The notes below the pieces were generated by a model. The model saw nothing but the letters and a program-made list of their open reading frames with translations. It was not told the origin of the DNA and made no database searches. This document shows positions 41,994-51,346 of a DNA stretch of 64,000 bases, piece after piece (position 1 is the stretch's first letter; each line of letters opens with the position of its first letter). Source of the DNA: an uncultured Methanomicrobiales archaeon (GTDB lineage: Archaea > Thermoplasmatota > Thermoplasmata > Methanomassiliicoccales > Methanomethylophilaceae). The stretch lies in contig CALAVG010000232.1 in the NCBI GenBank assembly GCA_937892275.1, positions 6,534-70,533 of the forward strand. The letters run 5' to 3'. A program made the position numbers and the translations under genes.

Positions 41994-43217
41994 ATGAAGT
42001 CCCTCGAGGCCGTCCTCAAAGAAGTCGAATCCATGGAACAGGAGATCATCGAAACCACTATGGAGATGATCAGGATCCCTGCTCTGGCACCTATCAACGG
42101 CGGTGACGGAGAATCGAGGAAAGCGGATTATCTGATGACCAGGACCGAGGGTTTCGACCAGGTCAGGAGGTTCGACGTACCCGATACGGTGGATCCCAAC
42201 GTAAAGAGGTCCAACATCGTTGCTGTGAAGAAGGGGAAGAGGAAGGAGACCTTGTGGTTCGTCTCCCACATGGATGTGGTCCCTACGGGCGATCCGGAGC
42301 TTTGGGATACGCCACCGTTCGAGCCTGTCCTCAAGGACGGCAAGATATACGGAAGGGGCACGGAGGATGACGGTCAATCAGTGATATCGACCATGTTCGC
42401 ATCAAGACCTTTCCTCGACCAGGAATTCGGGAGGATGTCCCTTGGGATCGCATGGGTCGCCGATGAGGAGACCAACAGCACCTGCGGTATACAGTACCTC
42501 CTCGAGCAGGGTGTGTTCCAGCCCGGCGATATTATCATGGTGCCGGATCACTGCTCTCCCGACGGAAGCACCATCGCAATGGCCGAGAAGCACATCATCT
42601 GGCTCAAGTTCTGTATCGAAGGGAAGACCACGCACGCTTCCACACCTAGTCTCGGTATAAACGCCTACAAGGTCTCCACCATGCTCCTCATGGATCTGAT
42701 AGAGTCTTTCGACGGCAGGTTCGGGGACAGGGACAGCAAGTATCGTCCCAGCAACTCCACGTTCGAGCCGACGAAGAGCATAGCTACGGTCGAGAACGTG
42801 AACACGATCCCGGGATACGACGAGTTCTGCATGGACATACGTCTCAATCCCTCTTACGATCCCGAGCTGGTCATAAGGATGGCCCAGGAGATCGCAGACA
42901 TCTATTCTGAATCCACAGGGGCGAAGATCACCGTCGAGATCCTTCAGAAGGCCATCGCCGGCAGACCATCGTCGTTGGAGTCGATAGGATACAGAGCGCT
43001 CTGCGATTCCATAGAAGAGGTCATGGGAAGGTCCCCCGAACCCATAGGGATAGCCGGAGGTACCTGTGCCAATTTCTTCAGGCTCAAAGGATTCGATGCA
43101 TATGCATGGCAGACCGGGGACGGTGCTCTGCACGCACCGAACGAGTACATGCTGGTGAAGAACGTGATGAACGATACGAAGGTCTTCGCCACACTCATAC
43201 ACAAGCTGTGTATGTGA
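41994..43217 (+). CDS. M20-family metallopeptidase/deacylase
   Basis: 407 residues. Zinc-site residues are recognisable: SHMDVVPTGD (first His and Asp), GRGTEDDGQ (bridging Asp), ADEETNS (catalytic Glu pair), DHCSPDGS and the late AGGTCANFF region. The family contains succinyl-diaminopimelate desuccinylase, acetylornithine deacetylase and dipeptidases; the exact substrate is not determinable from sequence. Its stop is adjacent to the convergent ftsY stop. Confidence 0.82.
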   Translation: MKSLEAVLKEVESMEQEIIETTMEMIRIPALAPINGGDGESRKADYLMTRTEGFDQVRRFDVPDTVDPNVKRSNIVAVKKGKRKETLWFVSHMDVVPTGDPELWDTPPFEPVLKDGKIYGRGTEDDGQSVISTMFASRPFLDQEFGRMSLGIAWVADEETNSTCGIQYLLEQGVFQPGDIIMVPDHCSPDGSTIAMAEKHIIWLKFCIEGKTTHASTPSLGINAYKVSTMLLMDLIESFDGRFGDRDSKYRPSNSTFEPTKSIATVENVNTIPGYDEFCMDIRLNPSYDPELVIRMAQEIADIYSESTGAKITVEILQKAIAGRPSSLESIGYRALCDSIEEVMGRSPEPIGIAGGTCANFFRLKGFDAYAWQTGDGALHAPNEYMLVKNVMNDTKVFATLIHKLCM

Positions 43218-44324
43218 TCACTCGAACATCCTCTCGATCATCCACTCGGTGTTGAACTTGACGATGTCGTCGTATTCCTGACCGTTGCAGACGAATGCGA
43301 TGGGTTTGCCGATGGTGTGGGCGATCGATAATGCCGCTCCGCCCTTGGCGTCCGTGTCGATCTTCGTGAGGATCACTGCATCGATTCCCACAGCGTCATC
43401 GAATACCTTGGCCTGCTCGATTGCGTTGTTGCCTGCGAGGGAGTCGCCGACGAAGACCTTGAGGTCAGGCTTGGCGACCCTCACAATCTTCTTCATCTCT
43501 TCGATGAGGTTGCTGTTGGTCTGCATACGTCCCGCGGTGTCGACGAGAACGACGTCCTTGAACTTGGACCTGGCATGCTCCACCGCATCGAAAGCGACCG
43601 CAGCGGGGTCAGCGTCCTGGTTCTGCTTGACAATCTTGCATCCGAGTTTCTCTGCGTGGATGCTCAGCTGTTCGATGGCTCCTGCCCTGAAAGTGTCGCA
43701 GGCAGCCATGACGACGGTCTTCTCCTGGTCCTGGAGACGCTTTGCGATCTTGGCGATCGCCGTGGTCTTTCCGGTACCGTTGATACCGACGAACATGATG
43801 ACGGTGGGCCTCTTCTGCTGCGAGATCCACTGGTCGAAGTCGAACTCGTTGATCTTCAGGACATTCCTGACGGCATCCTTGACGGACATCTCGACGACCT
43901 GCTCGAGCGAGTATGAGCGGTCGTACTTCTTTCCGAGGAGGTTCTGCCTCACGCCCTCTTTGATCTCGTCCGCCACAGGAAGGGCGACATCGGCCTCCAA
44001 GAGTGTGAAGTAGAGCTCGTCGAGGATCTCGTCCAGAGCGGAATCCTTGATCTTCTTTCCGCTGTCCGAGACGATCTCGGAGGTCTTCGGGGCAGCAGGG
44101 GCCGTGGCCTTCTGTTGCTTTTGGAGCTTCAGCATCTCCTTCCTGGAGAGCTTGGGTTGCTCCGGTTCCGGCTGGGGAGCCGGGATAGAAGGTTCTTGAA
44201 TGGGTTTGTCTGGAGTCACGGATGGGGACTGTTCCTCCTCCTTTCCGAATATCTGTTCCTTGTCCAGCTCCTTATCGGCCTTGCTGAACAATCCTTTCAG
44301 TTTGGATTTGAGAGAATCGAACAT
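43218..44324 (-). CDS. ftsY: signal recognition particle receptor FtsY
   Basis: 368 residues. The acidic, Gln/Pro-rich A-region (1-95) precedes the N domain and the SRP-type GTPase domain: GINGTGKTTAIAK (G1), DTFRAGAIEQL, VDTAGRMQTN (G3) and TKIDTDAKGGAAL (G4 and C-terminal). It receives ribosome-SRP complexes at the membrane. It is the third gene of the LX-pfdA-ftsY cluster common in euryarchaea. Confidence 0.95.
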   Translation of the reverse strand: MFDSLKSKLKGLFSKADKELDKEQIFGKEEEQSPSVTPDKPIQEPSIPAPQPEPEQPKLSRKEMLKLQKQQKATAPAAPKTSEIVSDSGKKIKDSALDEILDELYFTLLEADVALPVADEIKEGVRQNLLGKKYDRSYSLEQVVEMSVKDAVRNVLKINEFDFDQWISQQKRPTVIMFVGINGTGKTTAIAKIAKRLQDQEKTVVMAACDTFRAGAIEQLSIHAEKLGCKIVKQNQDADPAAVAFDAVEHARSKFKDVVLVDTAGRMQTNSNLIEEMKKIVRVAKPDLKVFVGDSLAGNNAIEQAKVFDDAVGIDAVILTKIDTDAKGGAALSIAHTIGKPIAFVCNGQEYDDIVKFNTEWMIERMFE

Positions 44325-44334
44325 CCCGCACCAC

Positions 44335-44769
44335 TCACTGCATCGAGGCCTGCTGCCTGTTCATGTATTCGACTTGAACGGCCTCGGATACCGTCGAAAG
44401 GGCCTGCTGGACCTCCTGAAGGGCGTCCACGGTCTTCTTCAGTGCTTCCGAGAGTTCGGCAGCGTTCGCTTCCATGTACTTGTTCGCATCCTCGGGGGTC
44501 TTCTCGACGGATATTCCGGATCCGACTCCGACGACGATGTTCTTGTTGGAAGTGACCTTGACGTTCATGAAGGACGAAGCTCCGATAGGGACCATGATCT
44601 CATCTCCCTCTTTCGCAGCCATCAGGGCCTTGATCGATTCGTTGGCCATGTTGACCTCGTCGAGGGTAGAGCGCAGGACAGTGACCTGACGCGAGAGTGC
44701 TTCGGTCCTGTTCTTGTAGCTCTCCATCAGAGCTAGCATCTGACGGAGTTCGTCGTCGTTCATGTTCAC
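44335..44769 (-). CDS. pfdA: prefoldin subunit alpha
   Basis: 144 residues: an N-terminal helix, a beta-hairpin pair (VPIGASSFMNVKVTSNKNIVVGVGSGISVEK, about 75-105) and a C-terminal helix, the coiled-coil tentacle layout of prefoldin alpha. It hands unfolded proteins to the thermosome. It overlaps the LX gene by 4 bp and precedes ftsY by 10 bp. Confidence 0.9.
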   Translation of the reverse strand: MNMNDDELRQMLALMESYKNRTEALSRQVTVLRSTLDEVNMANESIKALMAAKEGDEIMVPIGASSFMNVKVTSNKNIVVGVGSGISVEKTPEDANKYMEANAAELSEALKKTVDALQEVQQALSTVSEAVQVEYMNRQQASMQ

Positions 44770-44993
44770 TCACCGATCTGGTATTTCACGACGTGGTTGG
44801 TGACTTCTTCTGCGGAGAGCTCCTTGACCTCGGCGATGTTGATCTGCCATCTCTTCAGCTTGTGCTTGCTTCCGATGGTCGAGAGTGCCTTCTCCTTGAC
44901 TGCCGCCTCATCAGCAGCTGCCATCTCTACAGCGAAAGGCTGCTGCTTCTGCCTGGGGTCGGCATATGTTCCTGATATGAGGAATGCTTTCAT
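44766..44993 (-). CDS. rplX: 50S ribosomal protein LX (L18Ae/L20a)
   Basis: 75 residues. MKAFLISGTY at the start and KHKLKRWQINIAEVKELSAEEV are family hallmarks of the archaeal LX protein. It is first in the LX-pfdA-ftsY unit (4-bp overlap with pfdA). The eIF6 and L31e genes that often precede it are not present in this window. Confidence 0.9.
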   Translation of the reverse strand: MKAFLISGTYADPRQKQQPFAVEMAAADEAAVKEKALSTIGSKHKLKRWQINIAEVKELSAEEVTNHVVKYQIGE

Positions 44994-45105
44994 TTTATTA
45001 CCTGAGACACGTGATAAAGGTCTTATTAATAAAGGTTACGCGTTAATTTAGAGGGTGAAGAACGGTTTTAAGCACAGGATTTCGGATGATTTCCACATGT
45101 GCCAG

Positions 45106-46335
45106 TCAGAACAGTTTTTCCTTTTTGCTCTCTTCCGACGCGAATCCGTAACTGGCGTATTTCCTTCCGATCAGGAATATGGCGGCGTATTCGGGTGCGG
45201 TGGTCTCCCCGCTGAGCTCGAAGTGCTGTCCCTTCATGTCGAGGGACATGTCCTTCCTCATGGTGATCTTCACCTCTTCGTCGCTGTATTCGTCCGGTAC
45301 GGCCATCTGCAGGGGATCGAAATCCGTAAGTTGGGCACGTGTGATGGGTGTGACCCTAAGACCGCTCTTCCCGTGTATGGATCCAGGGAGACGTATCAGC
45401 CTCTTGATGTCCGCGGTGACGGGTTCATCGACCTCTCCGGACAGGCGGGGCGCCATGTCCTCCTTCATCACCTTCACGAGCAGATTCTGGGTCGACTGGT
45501 TCAGCATCGCCATTGTGTTTTTCTCGAACAGGAGCCCCCTTGTCTTCTTGAGCTCCTCCTGTGCCTTGTAGATCGTGGTCGACTGGCTGCCTTTGATGCT
45601 CGGATATTCCTTCTTGAAATCCTTCACATCTCCGTCGCAGAGGTCGTTGACGACGTCCATGAGAGAGTTCCTCATCATCAGTTTCCATCCTCCCGAGTCC
45701 GCGGAGGGTATGAGGCGGTCCTTCGCTATGTTGGTGCGGACCCCGTTGCCCGTGGCGACCTGGGATGTGGCTACTCTGTTGTAGGGGAAGACCCAGTCTA
45801 TGTTGAGACCGGAACCCGTGATGAAGTCCACGAGCTCCCTCCTCTCCGGTGAACCCAATCCCATGATGTCCGGTGTCCTCACGTGCGCGTGGTAACCCCT
45901 TCCTCCGGAGAACGTGATGTGGATCTGGTCCTCTTGGAATCCCAGGTTGTCCATCAGGAACCTGTCCACCAGGCGCATCATCTGCGAGCGGATCTCGATG
46001 AGCATCTCCGCATAGGTCATGTTCCCTGCACCCTCAAGGTGGTCGGCGTCGAGATCGAAGATGAGCTCCGCCCCCATCCAGCCCTTCTCGTCCATGGTGG
46101 GCGCATCGGGTTTGCGGTAGTACGATGTGGAATAGTAGCTGTGCGAAGGTACCTGTCCCGCCATGAATCTGTGCAACTCCGCAGAGTTGCTGAAGGCCAT
46201 GTGCCTCTGGACATAGGTCTTGTCGAAGAACATGAATCCGAACTCCCTGCGGGTGAACCTGTCCGGCAATGACGGCGTGTTCGCCTTGTAGTATTTCCTG
46301 AACGCCTTCAGGAGGAAGCGTTGGTTCGAATCCAT
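45106..46335 (-). CDS. priS: DNA primase small (catalytic) subunit PriS
   Basis: 409 residues. Catalytic acid motif ELIFDLDADH (two metal-binding Asp), FSGGRGYHAHV with the conserved SGGRGxH, and RLPGSIHGKSGLR near the C-terminus are all present. It synthesises primers with PriL. Monocistronic on the minus strand, divergent from the helicase gene at 46436. Confidence 0.94.
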   Translation of the reverse strand: MDSNQRFLLKAFRKYYKANTPSLPDRFTRREFGFMFFDKTYVQRHMAFSNSAELHRFMAGQVPSHSYYSTSYYRKPDAPTMDEKGWMGAELIFDLDADHLEGAGNMTYAEMLIEIRSQMMRLVDRFLMDNLGFQEDQIHITFSGGRGYHAHVRTPDIMGLGSPERRELVDFITGSGLNIDWVFPYNRVATSQVATGNGVRTNIAKDRLIPSADSGGWKLMMRNSLMDVVNDLCDGDVKDFKKEYPSIKGSQSTTIYKAQEELKKTRGLLFEKNTMAMLNQSTQNLLVKVMKEDMAPRLSGEVDEPVTADIKRLIRLPGSIHGKSGLRVTPITRAQLTDFDPLQMAVPDEYSDEEVKITMRKDMSLDMKGQHFELSGETTAPEYAAIFLIGRKYASYGFASEESKKEKLF

Positions 46336-46435
46336 CGCGACGACAATCTACGATTGTTTTCTTTAATGTATTGTTGACCCGCAGCATGCGAAGAATTGTC
46401 TATATATTGTGTGAAGTATGGATGATTGATAACAG

Positions 46436-49027
46436 ATGTCGCGCTCGAAGAGGCAGGAGGCTTATCTTGATTTCATTATTAGGGAGTATGGTTTCGAGAC
46501 CGATTTCAGGGACGAACCGCTTCCTGAGGAAGCGGGAAAGCTAAAGGATTCGTTCTTAAAAGACCCATACCGTTCACTTTTTGAACTAGGATTTACGGAA
46601 AAGAAGGACTGGTTCTCGCCCAGCCTCGGTTATCTGTATAAGGTCTCCAACGAGTTCCTTGCTGCATTGACACACATACCGGATTTGGAGATTTCTAGGC
46701 AGAATGCCCAGATCGATTATTCGGCGGACCTTTCGCATCTTGTCCGTTCTGTCCCGTTCATCCCTGGTTCAGATTTGGTTACCCGCCAATGGATTTTCTT
46801 GATATGGGAGAGGCTTATGAACATCTTCAGGATGGACATAACGTCATTCGATGGTACTGTAGAACTCTATTTCGCTTCACGCAGTAATGACATACACGCT
46901 CCTGGAAGGATCTTCTTCCATCTGGTCGAGAATACGAAGCCGAATCTGCCATATCCGTTCGCCTTCATGGCTACATACTCTCCCGATTCGGATGATGGAA
47001 AGCCAAAACCCCATCTCCCGTTGAGACACGCTCTCGATGAATACAAAGGGGACAATCGCAGGATGTTGGACTTATTGTCAAGCCTTACCAAAGCATCTGA
47101 AAGGAGCGACTTCATCTCGGAACTGATGGAATCGGGAGAATTGTTCCATCCTCTGGGATTCAATTCCGAGGAAGCATACAGGTTCCTCAACGAAGTGCCA
47201 GTTTATGAGGAATGCGGTATTCTTTGCAGGATTCCCAATTGGTGGAAACGCCGTCGTTCTACGTCACTTTCGATTCAGATCGATCCAGGGACGTCCTTCA
47301 TGGGCACGGACTCGATCCTCAGTTGTGTACCGACCATGTATGTCGACGGCGTGCCTATGACAGAGGAGGAAATACGCCGTCTGCTGGAAGAGACCGAAGG
47401 TCTCGCTCTCCTAAAGGGTAGATGGGTTGAAGTGAATCATGATTATCTGCGCAGAATGTTGGATAATATTGAGGAGATACGGCAGCAGTATGGTGACGGT
47501 ATTTCCTTTTCAGACGCTTTCAAACTCTCTCTTGGACTAGACGCGCGCGGAGACGAGAATCTGGATATCGGAATATCCAACTCACAATGGATTTCACAGG
47601 CCTTCTCGGCGGCCCGTGAACGTTCCGTGGAAGAGTTTGAGATATCGCAGGATTTTCAGGGGACGCTCAGACCATATCAGGATTCGGGCGTAAGGTGGCT
47701 CTCACAGCTGTCGGATCTGGGTTTCGGAGCATGTCTGGCTGATGATATGGGATTGGGGAAATCTGCGCAGATGCTAGCGTATCTGGAATCTACAAGGGAA
47801 TCCGGTGACCGCTATCTTTTGGTGGTTCCAGCGTCCCTTATCGGAAATTGGCAGAGAGAGATCTCCAAATTCACGCCCGATCTTGATTATTGCGTTTTTT
47901 CCAAAAAAGGGGACAGTATAGGAAGCAATACACTCACAATCACGACCTATGGGATGGTATCGAGGCATATAGACGAGATGAAATCCGTAGGATGGAAGTC
48001 CATCATCCTTGACGAGGCACAAGCCATCAAGAACTCCGGTACCAAACAATCCAAAGCCATACGCACTCTGAATGCGGATTTCAAGGTGGCCATGACCGGA
48101 ACGCCGGTGGAGAACAGGTTAGAGGATCTGTGGTCGTTGTTCGATTTCGTCAATCCAGGACTTCTGGGGACTATGTCCGAGTTCAAGGAATTCACCGACA
48201 AGATGTTGGACACTGGAGGCTATTCTAGGCTCAGAAGCATGACATCGCCCTTCGTTCTCAGGAGACTGAAGACTGATAAGTCCATTATAGACGACCTCCC
48301 GGATAAACTCGAGACTGTGGAGATGATCTCTCTGTCCAAGAAGCAACGCGTACTCTATACAGAGGTCCTGGAGGAGTTCGCGAATGCAGTTGAGAACAGC
48401 GAGAACAGGGCAGGTCTGATCTTCTCGGTCATCACCAAATTCAAGCAGATATGTAATCACCCTGATCAGTACTTGGGCCAAAAGGTCTTTGACGAGAAGG
48501 AGAGCGGAAAGTTCGCGATGCTCAGGGAGATATGTGAGGCAATCTGTGAACAGAGGGAGAAGGTGCTCGTGTTCACGCAATACAAGGAGATGACGGGACC
48601 ATTGAGCGATTTCTTATCCGAGGTATTCGGCCGTAAAGGATTGGTGTTCCATGGAGGAATGACAAAGAAGGCGAGGGATGAGGCAGTGGTGAGATTCAAT
48701 GCGGAGAACGAGTACATCCCGTACATGGTGATTTCTATCAAGGCAGGCGGGACCGGGCTCAATCTGACTTCGGCCAACCATGTGATACATTTCGACAGAT
48801 GGTGGAATCCTGCGGTGGAGAATCAGGCGACCGATAGAGCATTCCGTATAGGACAGACCAAGGATGTGTTGGTCCACAAGTTTGTATGCGAAGGTACGTT
48901 GGAAGAGAAGATAGATGCCATGATCCAATCCAAGAAGAAGCTGGCCGAGGATGTGATTGGTGAGGGCGAGTCATGGATATCGAGCATGAATAACGAAGAA
49001 CTCATGAAGTTGTTCAGGTTGGAATGA
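46436..49027 (+). CDS. Swi2/Snf2-family helicase
   Basis: 863 residues. The N-terminal ~400 residues are specific to this SWIM-associated subfamily. The helicase core starts near 405 (LRPYQDSGVRWL) with Walker A DDMGLGKSAQ, Walker B ILDEAQAIKN, MTGTPVENRLEDLWS, and motifs V/VI SIKAGGTGLNLTSANHVIHFDRWWNP...ATDRAFRIGQ. The gene is complete. It translocates on duplex DNA with ATP. Its partner is the SWIM zinc-finger gene 4 bases downstream. Such pairs occur in mobile or defence neighbourhoods as well as in DNA repair. Codon use is slightly more AT-rich than in neighbouring core genes. Confidence 0.9.
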   Translation: MSRSKRQEAYLDFIIREYGFETDFRDEPLPEEAGKLKDSFLKDPYRSLFELGFTEKKDWFSPSLGYLYKVSNEFLAALTHIPDLEISRQNAQIDYSADLSHLVRSVPFIPGSDLVTRQWIFLIWERLMNIFRMDITSFDGTVELYFASRSNDIHAPGRIFFHLVENTKPNLPYPFAFMATYSPDSDDGKPKPHLPLRHALDEYKGDNRRMLDLLSSLTKASERSDFISELMESGELFHPLGFNSEEAYRFLNEVPVYEECGILCRIPNWWKRRRSTSLSIQIDPGTSFMGTDSILSCVPTMYVDGVPMTEEEIRRLLEETEGLALLKGRWVEVNHDYLRRMLDNIEEIRQQYGDGISFSDAFKLSLGLDARGDENLDIGISNSQWISQAFSAARERSVEEFEISQDFQGTLRPYQDSGVRWLSQLSDLGFGACLADDMGLGKSAQMLAYLESTRESGDRYLLVVPASLIGNWQREISKFTPDLDYCVFSKKGDSIGSNTLTITTYGMVSRHIDEMKSVGWKSIILDEAQAIKNSGTKQSKAIRTLNADFKVAMTGTPVENRLEDLWSLFDFVNPGLLGTMSEFKEFTDKMLDTGGYSRLRSMTSPFVLRRLKTDKSIIDDLPDKLETVEMISLSKKQRVLYTEVLEEFANAVENSENRAGLIFSVITKFKQICNHPDQYLGQKVFDEKESGKFAMLREICEAICEQREKVLVFTQYKEMTGPLSDFLSEVFGRKGLVFHGGMTKKARDEAVVRFNAENEYIPYMVISIKAGGTGLNLTSANHVIHFDRWWNPAVENQATDRAFRIGQTKDVLVHKFVCEGTLEEKIDAMIQSKKKLAEDVIGEGESWISSMNNEELMKLFRLE

Positions 49028-49031
49028 TAGC

Positions 49032-49655
49032 ATGGATGTCGATCTTATACCAAAAGGGAGGAGAATCGCGGAAAGATGGTGGGGGAAATCCTGGGTAACG
49101 AATCTGGAGAGTTATGCGGACTACTCCAACCGCTTGCCTAGGGGCAAGAGCTATCTCCGCAACGGTGCAGTAAGGTCCATGGACATCGACAAAGGTTCCA
49201 TCAAGGCATCCGTTCAGGGATCCAAGGCCAAGCCATACAAGGTGTCCGTTAGCATACAGCCATTGCTAGATGGGGAGAAGATGAAGCTCACGGAGCGTTG
49301 CGGTAACAGGATACAGAGTCTGGATTCTCTGATCGATGGGGACATTCCTCAGGACATCGCAGATATCTTTGTTTCCAGGAACGGTCTTTTCCCTTCACCT
49401 AGGGAGATCAGCTTCAAGTGTACCTGTCCAGATTATGCATATATGTGCAAACACGTCGCCGCAACGCTATATGGCGTTGGGGTGCTGTTCGACAGGGAAC
49501 CTTTGCTGTTCTTCAGACTAAGAGGGATTGACGTGGACACCCTGGTTAAGAAATCCGTGGAGAGCAGATTCGAATCGATGATGAGGAATGCGGATAACAG
49601 GACGTCCCGTATGTTGGATGATGACGATATCGATATCTTCGGTGTTCTTGACTGA
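49032..49655 (+). CDS. SWIM zinc-finger protein
   Basis: 207 residues. The SWIM motif is seen in FKCTCPDYAYMCKHVAATLY (CxCx~8CxH). The N-terminal start RRIAERWWGKSWVTNLESYADYSNRLPRGKSYLRNGAV is standard for SWIM proteins that accompany Snf2 helicases. It probably binds DNA or protein for the helicase encoded immediately upstream. Its 3' end overlaps a convergent ORF by about 110 bp. Confidence 0.88.
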   Translation: MDVDLIPKGRRIAERWWGKSWVTNLESYADYSNRLPRGKSYLRNGAVRSMDIDKGSIKASVQGSKAKPYKVSVSIQPLLDGEKMKLTERCGNRIQSLDSLIDGDIPQDIADIFVSRNGLFPSPREISFKCTCPDYAYMCKHVAATLYGVGVLFDREPLLFFRLRGIDVDTLVKKSVESRFESMMRNADNRTSRMLDDDDIDIFGVLD

Positions 49656-51003
49656 AGTGGGGATTTGAAGGATGACCGTATGCGTCCCATAGCGATTGTG
49701 TCTTCCAGAATCTGCTGTATTCGCTGCAATAGTCCTCTACCCAATCCGGAGCTCCTGGTGTATCGCAGACGTCATCCATAAGCCACATGACACGGGCCAC
49801 CGATTCGAAAGTGTCCCTGGATCTCTTGCCGAATTCCAGCATGCGTTTGCAAATCTCTGCCGTGGCCGTCACATCTCCGGTGTCAAGAAGCACCTCGGCC
49901 AGTTGGAACAGACCGTCGATATCATCATCCATGAGTCCGTCGATTGTCCTGTAACCATCTGAAAGTATGAGGTCGGATACTTCACTGTGCATTCCATTCC
50001 TGGCGAAGAACAGTAGTTTCTGTGGATTGTTGTAAGATTTCGGGTCCCACACCATAGAGATCAATTCTTTGACAGTGATCTCCGGATGCTGTGCGAGAGC
50101 TTCCTCCAACCTATGTGCGCTCGGTTCCTGGACGAACGCATCTATGTATAAGCCATCATCATCAGGGATTCCTAGATGGGTCTGTAGTCTGGCCATCTCG
50201 AGAGGGTGGTCGAGGGATATCTTCATCTGACTGAGAGCACGGGCGAGAAGAGAGGCTGTTTCTTTTCTACCTCTTTCTACCATCCTTCTGATGGAGTAGT
50301 TCGCTTCGTTGAAGGAATCGAACAGTCCGAGCAAATACCTATGGTCGATATCCTGCATAGCATCCGGCAGGGCCTCGTCCATGGCCTGCAGTGAACGGTA
50401 TCCTATCGAGTCCATCGTTATGGCCGAACTCATGGCATCGCACAACGTACTTTTTGGGATGCAGTCCTTAAGCCATGGGGCGGGGATGCGACCATCCAAT
50501 CCTATTAGGGCGTTGAGTGCTTCTGTACATGATAGGGACCATTCCTTCCCAAGGATGAGTTCCTTCAGAAGCTTTGCGCCTATGGACATGTCGAATCTGT
50601 CGAATTCCAGACATGCTTCATGACCGCATACTAGAATGTCCAGGGCTTGATAGTCATCCATACCCTCAGTAGATTTCATTAGTTCGTCTATGGAATCTCT
50701 GTAGCATTGCAGATTGTCTCCGCGCCATGGTTCGTGCTCTAATTCTTCGTCAAAATCCGGATGGTTCATTATAATGAACGGAAGATCGTAGCCAGAGACA
50801 TAGTCATTGGTTTCGTAGGAGTCGGTGATTTCGATTACCTCCTCATCATCCGAGTCGCATTCAATGAATACCCTGGTAACGTTACCCCGTTCATTCAAGA
50901 TCAATACGGCCTCCCTGCTGCCATAATACGAAGATATTCTATAACGCCTGATGTATTGGCCGGATAGTATCCTTGAATCTGTTTCTTTCTGGATCACGTT
51001 CAT
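49546..51003 (-). CDS. hypothetical helical protein beside the Snf2-SWIM pair
   Basis: 485 codons. Residues about 1-90 are acidic and beta-rich; about 100-445 look like helical repeats. The last ~35 residues (Arg/His/Ser-rich) are read antisense through the end of the SWIM gene and are unlikely to be conserved, so the original stop may have been lost. No family is recognised. Convergent with the Snf2-SWIM pair; a functional link is possible but unproven. Confidence 0.55.
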   Translation of the reverse strand: MNVIQKETDSRILSGQYIRRYRISSYYGSREAVLILNERGNVTRVFIECDSDDEEVIEITDSYETNDYVSGYDLPFIIMNHPDFDEELEHEPWRGDNLQCYRDSIDELMKSTEGMDDYQALDILVCGHEACLEFDRFDMSIGAKLLKELILGKEWSLSCTEALNALIGLDGRIPAPWLKDCIPKSTLCDAMSSAITMDSIGYRSLQAMDEALPDAMQDIDHRYLLGLFDSFNEANYSIRRMVERGRKETASLLARALSQMKISLDHPLEMARLQTHLGIPDDDGLYIDAFVQEPSAHRLEEALAQHPEITVKELISMVWDPKSYNNPQKLLFFARNGMHSEVSDLILSDGYRTIDGLMDDDIDGLFQLAEVLLDTGDVTATAEICKRMLEFGKRSRDTFESVARVMWLMDDVCDTPGAPDWVEDYCSEYSRFWKTQSLWDAYGHPSNPHFSQEHRRYRYRHHPTYGTSCYPHSSSSIRICSPRIS

Positions 51004-51346
51004 GACTGGTACACTTTGTATTGAGTATTATGTCAGGAGTATACAATGTTTACCGTAAGCAGTCCTTGAAGACCGATCGTCCATAGCTACATGGAGGATG
51101 TATAGATCCTCTACAGAGAACAGCCATGTTTCTGATGTCCAGTCAATGCTCAATCGGTTCTCTGTAGGTCTGTAACAAGTTCAGGTCTAGATTCCACTCA
51201 GTCAATAGATAGTACGATGTACTACACCATAAGTTTCTCACGAAGTCTGTGCTTAGTACACAGGCTTTGCAAGTCTGCCCGAACCTATGGAGCACTGTCC
51301 CTACGTCTGACAACACTTTATAATCGATTGACCCGTTTAGTCACAC
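51004..51346. promoter_or_regulatory. intergenic region with inverted repeat and exporter promoter
   Basis: Between divergent genes. An 11-bp inverted repeat CTACAGAGAAC (51111-51121) / GTTCTCTGTAG (51157-51167) and a smaller hairpin around TGTGC-TTA-GTACA (about 51259-51272) lie in it. A TATA-like CTTTATAAT at about 51317-51325 stands some 25 bp before the exporter ATG, so the exporter mRNA is likely leaderless. The inverted repeat may be an operator. Confidence 0.45.

Noticed and set aside
51250..51300. tRNA-Ala-like anticodon arm (CAGGC-TTTGCAA-GTCTG)
   Set aside because: No D-arm with GG, no T-loop (GTTCRA) and no acceptor pairing on either side; a chance hairpin.
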